A DNA stretch of 64,000 bases from Flavimobilis massiliensis. Lineage in GTDB: Bacteria > Actinomycetota > Actinomycetes > Actinomycetales > Cellulomonadaceae. The notes beneath the pieces are model-generated. The model made no database searches and was not told the origin of the DNA. It saw only the letters and a list, made by a program, of their open reading frames with translations. Within the stretch, counting starts at the first letter, position 1. The number at the start of each line of letters is the position of its first letter. Location: contig NZ_LT964979.1 of assembly GCF_900240335.1 (NCBI RefSeq), forward strand, positions 1,240,001 through 1,304,000, read 5' to 3'. Below are positions 38,566-47,213 of this stretch, one piece after another. The position numbers and the translations under genes are program-made.

Positions 38566-40845
38566 GTGCACTACGGACACCGGCTCGAGACGGGGGTGTT
38601 CGTCACCCCGACGGCACGTCCTGCACAGAACCCGGTCACGCTCGCTCAGCTCGCCGAGGAGCTCGGCTACGACCTCGCGACCTTCCAGGACCACCCGTAC
38701 CAGCCTGCGTTCCTCGACACGTGGACCCTCCTGTCGTGGGTCGCCGCGCAGACGAACCGCATCCGCGTCATGGGCAACGTCCTCAACGTCCCGCTGCGTC
38801 AGCCCGCGGTCCTCGCACGCTCGGTCGCGAGCCTCGACCTGCTCTCGGGCGGCCGCGTCGACCTCGGTCTTGGCGCGGGCGCGTTCTGGGACGCGATGGT
38901 CGCGATGGGCACCGACCGCCTCACTCCCGGCCAGGGCGTCACGGCGCTCGGCGAGGCCATCGAGATCATCCGGGGCGTCTGGGACGAGCACGAGAAGAGC
39001 CCCCTGCGCGTGGCCGGCGAGTTCCACCACGTCGACGGTGCCAAGCGCGGTCCGTCGCCGTCGCGTGAGATCCCCATCGTCGTCGGCGCCCTCAAGCCGC
39101 GCATGCTGCGGCTCGTCGGCACGCAGGCCGACGGCTGGCTGCCGTCGCTGGCGTACCTCGCGCAGATGGACGGGGGCACGGGGGTGCGCGCGTTCGTCGA
39201 GGGCAACGCGACGATCGATGCGGCCGCCGAGGCCGCGGGCCGCGACCCGCGCGAGGTGCGCCGCCTGCTCAACATCAACGGCCGCTTCTCCCCCGTCCGC
39301 ACCGGCTTCCTCCAGGGTCCGGCCGAGACCTGGGTCGAGGACCTCCTCCCCCTCGTCGTCGAGCACGGCCTCGGCACGGTGATCCTCGGCACGGACGAGC
39401 CGGCCGTCATGACGCAGTTCGCGCAGGAGGTCGTGCCCGCGCTCCGCGAGCGCGTCGACGCCGCGGTCGAGGGCGGCTCGCGCGGCGTGCGCGTCCGCTC
39501 CCGCAGGGCGCTCGAGCTCCGTGCGCCCGAGGTCGACTACGACGGTCTTCCCGCGTCGCTCGCCGAGACGGCCGTCGAGCCGGGCGACCGCGACTATCAC
39601 CGTGCGCGCGGCGGCTACATGCGCGGCGGCTCGCCGGGCATCGTCCTGCGTCCCGGCTCGACCGCCGAGGTCGTCGACGCGCTCGCGTTCGCGCGTCGTC
39701 AGCCGCACCTGCCCCTCGGCATCCGCTCGGGCGGCCACGGCATCTCGGGACGTTCGACGAACGCCGGCGGCATCGTCCTCGATCTCGGCAAAATGCGGAA
39801 GGTCGAGGTCATCGACTCCGAGGCGCGCCTCGTGCGCGTCCAGCCCGGCGCACGCTGGATGGACGTCGCGCGCGAGATCGGCCCGCGCGGCTGGGCGATC
39901 AGCTCGGGCGACTTCGGCGGCGTCGGCGTCGGCGGGCTCGCGACCGCGGGCGGCATCGGCTTCCTCGGCCGCGAGCACGGCCTGACGATCGACCACGTCC
40001 GCGAGGTCGAGATGGTCCTCGCCGACGGCTCCGTCGTCGTCGCGAACGACTCCCAGCACACCGAGCTCTTCTGGGGCGTGCGCGGTGCGGGCGCGAACCT
40101 CGGCGTTGTGACGTCGTTCGTGCTCGAGGCGCGCGAGGTCGGCGAGCTCGGCTGGGGCACGCTCACGCAGGACGCGGAGGACACCGCGGACTTCCTCGCC
40201 CGTTGGGGCGCGTACGTCCAGGACGCGCCGCGCGACACGACGAGCTTCCTCCTCATGGGGCGGCCCCGCGCGGGCCAGCCGAGGGTCGTGCAGACGATGA
40301 CGATGGTCGACTCGTCCGATCCGGACACGATCGTCGAGCGGCTCCAGCCGATCGCGGCGATCTCGCCGCTCTACGGCCAGGACGTGCGCCTCACGACGTA
40401 CACGCAGGTCATCGCGAACGCTCCCGAGGAGGGCCACGTCTCCGACGGCGAGCCGCACTCGCGCTCGGGCCTGCTTGAGCGGATGACGCCCGAGTTCGCG
40501 GCCGCGGCCGCGGCGCTGCTCGACTCGGGCGAGGTGTTCTTCTTCCAGATCCGTGCGACCGGCGGCGCGGCGTCGGACGTCGCGCCCGACGCGACCGCGT
40601 ACGCGCACCGCTCCGCGTCGTTCGCCGTGAGCGCGATGGGCGTCGACGGCATGCGCCTCGAGCGCGCGTGGGCGCCGCTGCGCGAGCACTTCGTGGGCCT
40701 GTACTCGAGCTTCGAGACCGACGAGTCCCCCGCGCGTGTCCGCGAGGCGTTCCCGCCCGCGACGCTCGCGCGCCTCAAGGCGCTCAAGGCCGACGTCGAT
40801 CCCGACGACGTCTTCGACGCGAACTTCGACGTGACGAAAGGGTGA
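38566..40845 (+). CDS. Luciferase-like monooxygenase fused to FAD-linked oxidase
   Basis: The protein is 759 residues from GTG 38566, chosen for the GGAGGG site eight bases upstream; ATG 38494 is an alternative. Residues 1-330 are an LLM flavin oxidoreductase: AEELGYDLATFQDHPYQPAF, LDLLSGGRVDLGLGAGAFWD and IPIVVGALKPRMLRLVG. Residues about 350-759 are a PCMH-type FAD-binding oxidase: LPLGIRSGGHGISGRSTNAG with the His that usually binds FAD covalently, and SSGDFGGVGVGGLATAGGIG, closing with a BBE-like DVDPDDVFDANFDV. The second Cys used for bicovalent FAD is absent. The substrate is unknown. Confidence 0.88.
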   Translation: MHYGHRLETGVFVTPTARPAQNPVTLAQLAEELGYDLATFQDHPYQPAFLDTWTLLSWVAAQTNRIRVMGNVLNVPLRQPAVLARSVASLDLLSGGRVDLGLGAGAFWDAMVAMGTDRLTPGQGVTALGEAIEIIRGVWDEHEKSPLRVAGEFHHVDGAKRGPSPSREIPIVVGALKPRMLRLVGTQADGWLPSLAYLAQMDGGTGVRAFVEGNATIDAAAEAAGRDPREVRRLLNINGRFSPVRTGFLQGPAETWVEDLLPLVVEHGLGTVILGTDEPAVMTQFAQEVVPALRERVDAAVEGGSRGVRVRSRRALELRAPEVDYDGLPASLAETAVEPGDRDYHRARGGYMRGGSPGIVLRPGSTAEVVDALAFARRQPHLPLGIRSGGHGISGRSTNAGGIVLDLGKMRKVEVIDSEARLVRVQPGARWMDVAREIGPRGWAISSGDFGGVGVGGLATAGGIGFLGREHGLTIDHVREVEMVLADGSVVVANDSQHTELFWGVRGAGANLGVVTSFVLEAREVGELGWGTLTQDAEDTADFLARWGAYVQDAPRDTTSFLLMGRPRAGQPRVVQTMTMVDSSDPDTIVERLQPIAAISPLYGQDVRLTTYTQVIANAPEEGHVSDGEPHSRSGLLERMTPEFAAAAAALLDSGEVFFFQIRATGGAASDVAPDATAYAHRSASFAVSAMGVDGMRLERAWAPLREHFVGLYSSFETDESPARVREAFPPATLARLKALKADVDPDDVFDANFDVTKG

Positions 40846-41009
40846 GTGCGCAGGGTGCGTGAACCTGCGGCCTGAGCAGCGTGGTAGGGCCCGCGTGGCG
40901 CGGGGAAGACCGCTGGATCGCGGAACCAAGGTCCCGAGCGACAACCACGCCCCCTGCCATAGTGGGCATATCCGATATCGTTCGCACGAGCCTTCAGGGG
41001 TGTTCGCTC

Positions 41010-41117
41010 ATGTCTCACCGGAGAATCTCACTCACCGCCCTTCTCGCCGTTAGTCTGGCGCTGCCGATCGTGGCCGCGCCGACGGCGACCGTCTCGCTGC
41101 GGACGCTCGGGCTGTGA
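41010..41117 (+). CDS. 35-residue signal-peptide-like micro-protein
   Basis: ATG 41010 encodes MSHRRISLTALLAVSLALPI, then a short Ala/Thr/Val tail. That is little more than a signal peptide or single membrane span. The stop overlaps the GTG start of the lipoprotein gene (GTGA), so it may couple or target expression. The ribosome site is weak. The 160 bases before it hold no other gene. Confidence 0.5.
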   Translation: MSHRRISLTALLAVSLALPIVAAPTATVSLRTLGL

Positions 41118-42334
41118 ACAGGCGCTCGGTGCGTGCGTGCGTCACGATCGCCACCGTGGCGCTGCTCGCGGCGTGCACGCCCGCCAGCCCACCGGCGGCG
41201 ACCGCCGATCCGTCCACCGCGGTCTCGGCCGCACCGGACCCGACTACCCCGGCGCCGGCAGCAAGTCCGTCGTCCCCGGAGGGCCCTCCACGCGATGTCG
41301 ACCTCGAGTGGCGCTCGGTCCTGACGCTCAAGTACCCGACGTCAGAGGTTGACATCCTGGACCATACGAACACGGCCATGATCATCCAGACCATCACCGC
41401 GGACGACGACGTCACCCTCACCTACACGCGCCCGGACGGGTCATCCTCGACCCTGGTGCGAGATGACGGTCACTACGTCCAGGATGCCTGGGTGGTAAAT
41501 GACGACGTCCTCATCTTCGGCTCGATCGACGGCGGGTGGGAGCCGCCGTACCAGCTCGAGCTGTGGACACCCGGGCAGCGCACAGCTCGCGCCCTCACCA
41601 CCGCCCACGGGCTCGAGACCCTCTCCGAGGCGGCCGTCGCGGACGACACTGTGTACTACATCGTCGACGGGCTGCAGAACTCCTGCCTCTTCCGCGCGAC
41701 GGTCGAGGGAGATGACCTTGAGCGTCATCACGTCTCCTGCTCGACGCCCGAGGAGACCGGCCTGTGGTGGCTCCGCGACGCGGGACCGACAATCTCGTGG
41801 ATCGCGTCCTCGAAGAGTCGTGTCGCTCCGACCAACGGCGAGTTCACCTGCTCGACGTTCTACCGCCTGACCAACGGCAGCGACGTGCCCGAGTCGGTTC
41901 CGGGGGCCGACTGCGTCAGCCGCGGCGCGGCGTCATCGACGATGGCAGCATGGTCGACCGCGCCGGCCGTCGACCCCGAGACCAGCTCCAGCAGCTGGGA
42001 CGAGGCCGCGATGTACGTCTCGGGTTCCGGGGCGCCCGTCGCCGTGGGCCTCGGATCAGCAGGCAGCGAGGTCATGTGCGGCGATACCGCCCTGTGGCAG
42101 TCGGACGTGCCGTCGTCGATCCCGGGGGCCCCAGCCACCCACCACCGCGCGTGGACGCCGGAGCTCGGCGCCGTCCAGCTGCCCCAGCCGCCCGGCACCA
42201 ACGTCGAGACGAACACCCTCGTGAAGGCGCTCTGCATCGACGGCACGACGATCGGCACCGAGAGGTTGAACAACACCATCCGCGTCATGGACTACTTCGT
42301 CGCCGACATCAGCGCGCTTCGCGACCCGCCCTGA
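41114..42334 (+). CDS. Secreted lipoprotein, unknown function
   Basis: The protein is 406 residues from GTG 41114. The signal peptide ends in a lipobox (VALLAACTPAS), followed by a Pro/Ala/Ser linker of about 45 residues and then a beta-rich domain that looks like a propeller (repeated strands such as VLIFGSIDGGWEPPYQLELW). Several cysteines could form disulfides outside the cell. No family is recognised. Codon use is slightly less biased than in the neighbours. Confidence 0.8.
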   Translation: MNRRSVRACVTIATVALLAACTPASPPAATADPSTAVSAAPDPTTPAPAASPSSPEGPPRDVDLEWRSVLTLKYPTSEVDILDHTNTAMIIQTITADDDVTLTYTRPDGSSSTLVRDDGHYVQDAWVVNDDVLIFGSIDGGWEPPYQLELWTPGQRTARALTTAHGLETLSEAAVADDTVYYIVDGLQNSCLFRATVEGDDLERHHVSCSTPEETGLWWLRDAGPTISWIASSKSRVAPTNGEFTCSTFYRLTNGSDVPESVPGADCVSRGAASSTMAAWSTAPAVDPETSSSSWDEAAMYVSGSGAPVAVGLGSAGSEVMCGDTALWQSDVPSSIPGAPATHHRAWTPELGAVQLPQPPGTNVETNTLVKALCIDGTTIGTERLNNTIRVMDYFVADISALRDPP

Positions 42335-42395
42335 TTCCTCACCGCAACCGTCCGGGCGTAGCCTCGGGAAGGCCGCAACCGACGAGGAGACCCCC

Positions 42396-43211
42396 ATGAC
42401 CACGTTCACCACGACGACGACGTTCACCAACGGCGTCGCGATCCCCACGCTCGGCTTCGGCACGTGGCAGGTGCCCGACGGACCCGCGACGTACGACGCC
42501 GTCACCGAAGCCCTGCGCGTCGGCTACCGCCACATCGACACGGCGCGCGCCTACGGCAACGAGGCGAGCGTCGCGCGCGCGATCGCCGACTCCGGCATCC
42601 CGAGCGAGGAGATCTTCGTGACGACGAAGATCCCCGCACAGCTCAAGACGTACGACGAGGCGGTCGAGTCCATCCGCCTCTCGCTCGACAAGCTCGGCCG
42701 CATCGACCTCATGCTCATCCACGCGCCCTGGCCGTGGGACGCGATCGGCTCCGACCACACCGCGGGCAACGCCGAGGTGTGGCGGGCTATGGAGGAGGCG
42801 TACGAGCGCGGCGAGCTCCGTGCGATCGGCGTATCAAACTTCGAGGTCGAGCACCTCACGGCCCTCCTCGGCACCGCGAAGGTCACTCCGCACGCCAACC
42901 AGATCCGGTTCTTCCCGGGGCACGCGCAGGCGGGCGTCGCGTCGTTCTGCGCCGACCGCGGGATCGTCGTCGAGGCGTACTCCCCGCTCGCTACCGGCGC
43001 GCTGCTCGACAGCCGGGAGCTCGCAACCGTCGCCGAGCGCTACGGCCGCACGGTCGCGCAGCTCTCGATCCGGTACGTCCTGCAGAAGGGTGCGGTCGCG
43101 CTCCCCAAGACGACGACGCCCTCGCGCATGGTCGAGAACGCCGACGTCGACTTCGAGATCTCCGCGACGGACATGGCGTACCTCGACGGGCTCGCGGACC
43201 CGACGGTCTGA
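42396..43211 (+). CDS. Aldo/keto reductase
   Basis: The protein is 271 residues. It has the catalytic tetrad: Asp and Tyr in YRHIDTARAYGNEASVARAI, Lys in IFVTTKIPAQ and His in LMLIHAPWPWD. NADPH-site residues lie in IGVSNFEVEHL and ALPKTTTPSRMVENADV. It resembles AKR5 enzymes (2,5-diketo-gluconate reductase type). The substrate is not predictable. An AGGAG site lies upstream. Confidence 0.94.
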   Translation: MTTFTTTTTFTNGVAIPTLGFGTWQVPDGPATYDAVTEALRVGYRHIDTARAYGNEASVARAIADSGIPSEEIFVTTKIPAQLKTYDEAVESIRLSLDKLGRIDLMLIHAPWPWDAIGSDHTAGNAEVWRAMEEAYERGELRAIGVSNFEVEHLTALLGTAKVTPHANQIRFFPGHAQAGVASFCADRGIVVEAYSPLATGALLDSRELATVAERYGRTVAQLSIRYVLQKGAVALPKTTTPSRMVENADVDFEISATDMAYLDGLADPTV

Positions 43212-43350
43212 GACTCCGGCACGCACGAGCGGCGCGTCACGCCCATGCGTGGCGGGCCGCTCGTGCGCGGGCCGTCGGCGTGACGATCGTCTCGTGCACC
43301 TCGCTCGATCGCGGTCGGGTTGGCCCGGCGGGGGCGTCTAGGCTCGGGGT

Positions 43351-43785
43351 GTGGCGACTTTCTCTTCCGTGACGCAGCAGCACATCCTCCAGGCGATCGC
43401 CGAGTACGACGATCGCGGGGCTGAGAACTTCCTCGGTGTCTACGGGTTCATGCCTTCCCGGGGCTACACGCTCGTCCATGACGGTCGGACGTACGACTCG
43501 AAGGCGATCCTCGGCGTGGCGCACCGGTACGCGACCGGTCGCGCGGCGACGTCCGACGAGTTCCACGGCGGGGCGTCCGGCGCCGCCACGATCCTCCGCA
43601 AGCGCGGGTTCGAGGTGACCGAGCCGGAGGGCGCTCAGCGCTCGGCGGCTGCTTCCCGGAAGGCTGCAGCACCCCGCAAGGCGGCGGCGCCGCGCAAGCC
43701 TGTCGTTCCCGAGCGCGAGGCGCCGGTCTGCCCGACGTGCTTCATGACGCTTCCGGCGACCGGAGTCTGCGACAACTGCGCATAG
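43351..43785 (+). CDS. Stand-alone ScoMcrA-like N-terminal domain with zinc ribbon
   Basis: The protein is 144 residues from GTG 43351. Residues 1-90 match the head domain found at the N-terminus of ScoMcrA-type restriction enzymes: ILQAIAEYDDRGAENFLGVY, then TLVHDGRTYDSKAILGVAHR and FHGGASGAATILRKRGFEV. A Lys/Ala/Pro linker follows (KAAAPRKAAAPRKP). The C-terminus is a zinc ribbon (CPTCFM, then CDNCA). No HNH or SRA domain is present, so it is not a complete nuclease. Its role is unknown. Confidence 0.8.
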   Translation: MATFSSVTQQHILQAIAEYDDRGAENFLGVYGFMPSRGYTLVHDGRTYDSKAILGVAHRYATGRAATSDEFHGGASGAATILRKRGFEVTEPEGAQRSAAASRKAAAPRKAAAPRKPVVPEREAPVCPTCFMTLPATGVCDNCA

Positions 43786-43860
43786 CCGGCCCTCGCCGAC
43801 CCGACCTACGCCTCGACGGCGTTCGTCGACCCGGCCGGAGCCGTAGGCGCCCCCTCCGAC

Positions 43861-43904
43861 GATTCCGCGCACATGACTGCTGGGAGCAACCATCCGCGCG
43901 GATT
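43861..43904. repeat. Dispersed 44-bp intergenic repeat, copy B
   Basis: It matches 13768-13811 at 37 of 44 positions. The outer TCCGCGC and GCGCGGA can pair. It lies between the 3' ends of two convergent genes. Confidence 0.62.
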
Positions 43905-43947
43905 CTTGTCCGTATGGGTCCCGGCATCGACTGATCGCCGCACCGCG

Positions 43948-44619
43948 TCACCGTCGCGTCCCGATCGTCAGCACGGCCTCGTCGCCGTCGCGTCGGACGG
44001 TGACGTCCTTGAGGTCGTGGGCGCGCGGCAGGCCCTCGGTCGTCGCAGACGAGTGCTCGCCGACGACGAGCACGCGCGCTCTGGCCGTGAGCGCGGAGGC
44101 GATGCCCGCGTCGGCGTCCTCGAGGACGAGGCACGCCTCGATCGGCACGCCGAGCAGCTCGGCGCCGCGCAGGTAGGGCTCGGGGTGCGGCTTGCCGCGG
44201 GAGACGTCGTCGGACGTCACCGTGACGGTCGGGACGGCGACGCCGCTCACACCCATGCGCGCGACCGCGAGGTCGCGGGGCGCGCTCGTCACGAGCGCGA
44301 CCGGCACACCGAGCTCCGCGAGGCGCGCCATGAACGCCGCGGCGCCGGGTATCTCGACGACGCCGTCGTGGCGGTCCGCCTCGCCCGCGAGGAGATCGTC
44401 GGCGAGCCGGTCACGTTCCGCCGCCGGCAGGTGCGGCAGGAAGTGGTCGACGGTCGCGTGCGTGAGCCGGCCGTGGCAGTACGCGAGCACGTCGTCGACG
44501 TCGAGGTCGTGCTCGGCGCTGAACTCCGTCCATGCCCGGACGACGGCCGCGGTCGAGTCGATGAGGGTCCCATCCATGTCGCACAGGACAGCGGTGGCGC
44601 GCAGAACTGTCTCGGTCAT
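43948..44619 (-). CDS. HAD-superfamily phosphatase
   Basis: The protein is 223 residues. Motif I is AVLCDMDGTLIDSTAAVV, motif II VALVTSAPRD, motif III GKPHPEPYLRGAELL and motif IV LVLEDADAGIASA. It belongs to the beta-phosphoglucomutase or sugar-phosphatase subfamily with an alpha-helical cap. The substrate is unknown. Confidence 0.92.
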   Translation of the reverse strand: MTETVLRATAVLCDMDGTLIDSTAAVVRAWTEFSAEHDLDVDDVLAYCHGRLTHATVDHFLPHLPAAERDRLADDLLAGEADRHDGVVEIPGAAAFMARLAELGVPVALVTSAPRDLAVARMGVSGVAVPTVTVTSDDVSRGKPHPEPYLRGAELLGVPIEACLVLEDADAGIASALTARARVLVVGEHSSATTEGLPRAHDLKDVTVRRDGDEAVLTIGTRR

Positions 44620-44628
44620 GGCCCGAGC

Positions 44629-45798
44629 CTACGGGCGCTCACACGTGATGCCGTCGCCGTCACCGTCGCGGTAGTAGTAGTACTCGGGGTCGCGGTCCGC
44701 GTAGTAGGGGCCGGCGCCGTGGCGGATCGCTTCCTTGCACGTGCCGTAGTCGGGGTCGAGGTCGTCCTCGCCCGTGGGCTTCTTCGTAGGCTTCGGGGCG
44801 TCGTCGGGCCTGTCCCCGAGGACGATGACGCGGACGACAGAGTCGTCCGTCGGCAGCGGCTCGTCCGGGCACGCGCCGAGGATGCGCTCCATCGTCGTCT
44901 TCTCAGCGGCCGTCACCCACAGCCCGTACGCGCGCTTGACGGCGATCTGGCGCGCGACGTACTGGCAGCGGAACGGCTTGTTGGGCGGGAGCCACGTCGC
45001 CGCGTCACCGTCACTCTTCTGCTGGTTGAGGGGCCCGTCGACGGCGAGGAGGTTGAGCGGGTCGTTGCCGAAGCTCGCGAGCGTGTCCGCGCTCCAGCGC
45101 TGCGCGCCCTTCTGCCACGCGTCGGACAGCGCGACGACGTGGTCGATCTGCACGTCGTTCGACGTGGCCGAACCGCGCGTGAAGTCGATGCGGAGCGCGG
45201 AGTACGGGTCGGCGAGCACGCCGGACTCGACGACGCAGCCGTGCGTGCCGGACTTGAGCACGACGCCGGTGAGGTCGCGCCGGAGGATGTCGTTGCGGGT
45301 GTCGCAGCCGTTGCGGTCGAGGTCGACGGCGCGGTACTTGAAGGCGCCGCGGTCGTAGCCCGTCCTCGGGGCGCGGCCCTTGACCTTGAGTTCGGCCAGC
45401 GCGGCGAGCGCTGTGGCCTCTCCGGTGCTCGTCGTCAGGTCGTCGGGGTCGCCCGGCCGGCTGCTGTTGTCGTCCGTCGCCCCGCCCGGGGTTTGCGTGC
45501 TGTCGGTGGGGTCGTCACTCTCGGTTCCGGTCGGCGTCGGCGCCTCCGGCTCGTGGTTCTCGCCGCCCGTCCCGACGCCGCTCGTGCTTGTCGGCGCGTC
45601 GGCGTCGGTCGGCACGCTCCCCTGCGACGTGGCCGCGGCGCCCGGTGCCGTGGTGACTGGCGCCGTGGTTGCCGGTGCCGTGGTGCCATCGTCCGGAAGG
45701 TCGACGGAGGCGCACCCTGCGAGCAGCACGAAGCCCGCAGACACTGCCACGACCCACGCTGCGCGCGCACGACGTCGTCCCTGGTCCCCGCTCCCCAT
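44629..45798 (-). CDS. Secreted lipoprotein nuclease (DUF1524 HNH plus Excalibur)
   Basis: The protein is 389 residues. The signal peptide ends in LLAGCAS (lipobox), followed by a Thr/Pro/Asp-rich linker of about 90 residues. The DUF1524 nuclease core has VQIDHVVALSDAWQKGAQRW and GNDPLNLLAVDGPLNQQKSD. The C-terminal Excalibur calcium-binding motif is YRDGDGDGITCERP, preceded by a cysteine in GTCKEAI. It probably degrades external DNA or RNA at the cell surface. Confidence 0.9.
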   Translation of the reverse strand: MGSGDQGRRRARAAWVVAVSAGFVLLAGCASVDLPDDGTTAPATTAPVTTAPGAAATSQGSVPTDADAPTSTSGVGTGGENHEPEAPTPTGTESDDPTDSTQTPGGATDDNSSRPGDPDDLTTSTGEATALAALAELKVKGRAPRTGYDRGAFKYRAVDLDRNGCDTRNDILRRDLTGVVLKSGTHGCVVESGVLADPYSALRIDFTRGSATSNDVQIDHVVALSDAWQKGAQRWSADTLASFGNDPLNLLAVDGPLNQQKSDGDAATWLPPNKPFRCQYVARQIAVKRAYGLWVTAAEKTTMERILGACPDEPLPTDDSVVRVIVLGDRPDDAPKPTKKPTGEDDLDPDYGTCKEAIRHGAGPYYADRDPEYYYYRDGDGDGITCERP

Positions 45799-45877
45799 GC
45801 TCGGAGACTACCCGCGCGGGCAGGTGCCCCCGAGGATCGGAGGTCCGGCACGTCGTCGGGGCGTCTCCCCGGCGAGC

Positions 45878-46342
45878 TCAGCCGCCGGTCGTCTGCCGCG
45901 CCCGACCCGTGCCGACGACGACGATGCCGTCGTCACCGAGCACGTCCGCGAACGTCCCGACGAGCCAGGGCCGGACGGTGCGACGCAGCGTCACCGTGAC
46001 GCTCGTCCCGTCGGTCGTCACCGTGACGACCTCGACCGGGTCGTCGGTGAAGCCCGACCCTGCAAGGTGCGCAGCGACCGAGGCCCGCACACCGCGCTCG
46101 GTGAGCGCGTGCGCTCCCAGGTTCTCCGGGTCCGTCGCCCTGTAGACGTCGTCGGCGCTGAGGTCCGCCGCCGCGAACGCTGCGGCGTTGTCCGCCGTCG
46201 ACACGAGGCGCTTGCGCTCAAGCAGGAGCCCCGACACGGCGGCGAGCGTCACCGCGATCGCGATCGCGACGACGGCGACACCGATGACGAGCACGAGCAC
46301 CTGCCCGTCGTCGCCGCGCACACGCCCACGGACCGACGTCAT
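45878..46342 (-). CDS. TadE-like pilus-neighbourhood protein (Rv3654c-like)
   Basis: The protein is 154 residues from ATG 46342 (ATGA overlap upstream). A hydrophobic N-terminal segment (GQVLVLVIGVAVVAIAIAVT) is followed by ERKRLVSTADNAAAFAAADL, typical of the TadG-like/Rv3654c group found at the end of Tad loci. It is probably a minor pseudopilin or a secreted component. Confidence 0.85.
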   Translation of the reverse strand: MTSVRGRVRGDDGQVLVLVIGVAVVAIAIAVTLAAVSGLLLERKRLVSTADNAAAFAAADLSADDVYRATDPENLGAHALTERGVRASVAAHLAGSGFTDDPVEVVTVTTDGTSVTVTLRRTVRPWLVGTFADVLGDDGIVVVGTGRARQTTGG

Positions 46343-46797
46343 GGCACCTCCCGCAACGTCTCGACAGCACCCCGGTGCGCGGCGCACACGGTCACCGAGA
46401 CTCCGGGAAGGCCGAGAACGTCGGTCCCCGGCAGGACGACATCGGCAACGACCCGGACGCCGATCTCCGTTCCCGGAGTGAGACAGGGTTTCACCGAGCA
46501 GGTGACCTCGACCGACGCGTCACCGGGTGAGATCCCGTGGTCGCCGAGCGCGAGCGCTGCGACGGCGTCCGCGCGGCGCACCGCCTCCGCGTCGTCCTCC
46601 GCGATGACATACGCACGCACGACGTCACGAGCCGCACCCTCGGTCGCGAACGCCGCGGCCTGGACCTGCGAGATCGCCACGACGAGGTAGATGACCGGCA
46701 CGAGCAACAGGACGACCGCGGCGACGAGCTCGACCGCCGCGCCACCGGTGTCGTCCCGCAGCTGAGCGACGAACGGCGTCTCTGCGCGCTTCGTCAT
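46339..46797 (-). CDS. TadE-like minor pilin
   Basis: The protein is 152 residues. A short polar start ends DDTGGAAVELVAAVVLLLVP, a type-IV-pilin-like hydrophobic helix that keeps a Glu near position +5. Two cysteines (CSVKPCL) could form a loop. It overlaps both neighbours by ATGA. Confidence 0.85.
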   Translation of the reverse strand: MTKRAETPFVAQLRDDTGGAAVELVAAVVLLLVPVIYLVVAISQVQAAAFATEGAARDVVRAYVIAEDDAEAVRRADAVAALALGDHGISPGDASVEVTCSVKPCLTPGTEIGVRVVADVVLPGTDVLGLPGVSVTVCAAHRGAVETLREVP

Positions 46798-47213
46798 GAC
46801 GGCTCCACAAGCGCGTGCCCCGTGACGCTCAGCCCGCTCGGCGGTCCGAACAGTGCGATGACGGGCAGCGGTGCGTCGACCCGCACCTCGACGAGCGTCG
46901 CGCCGTCGCGGACGACGGTGCGCGCGGCGACGTCCTGCGCATACGCCGTCGAGAGGCTCTCTGAGAGCAGGTCGCGCGCACGCTCACGCGCGTCGTCGAG
47001 CGTCATGCCCGAGCGCGCGCCGAGCCGCGCTCCCTCCGAGGCTGCGTCGATCGCCACGGTGCGCACGTGCAGGGCGAGCGCCAGCTGGACGACGGAGAGC
47101 AGAAGGAGGACCACGAACGCTCCGGCGATGACGAACTCTGCGACCGCGGAGCCCTCGTCGGATGATGCCTCCCGGACGAGCCGCGAACGCATGCGGTCAG
47201 GGGCGCCGGACAC
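46794..47213 (-). CDS. TadE family minor pilin
   Basis: The protein is 139 residues from GTG 47213. It holds SDEGSAVAEFVIAGAFVVLL, a clear TadE pseudopilin motif, with the Glu-Phe pair in the usual place. The C-terminal domain carries alternating strands (GATLVEVRVDAPLPV). Its start lies inside the end of the pilin-like gene. Confidence 0.88.
   Translation of the reverse strand: MSGAPDRMRSRLVREASSDEGSAVAEFVIAGAFVVLLLLSVVQLALALHVRTVAIDAASEGARLGARSGMTLDDARERARDLLSESLSTAYAQDVAARTVVRDGATLVEVRVDAPLPVIALFGPPSGLSVTGHALVEPS

Noticed and set aside
38350..40944. 864-codon minus-strand frame opposite the flavin fusion
   Set aside because: Antisense of a strongly biased coding frame; composition Arg/Ala/Asp only and no domains.
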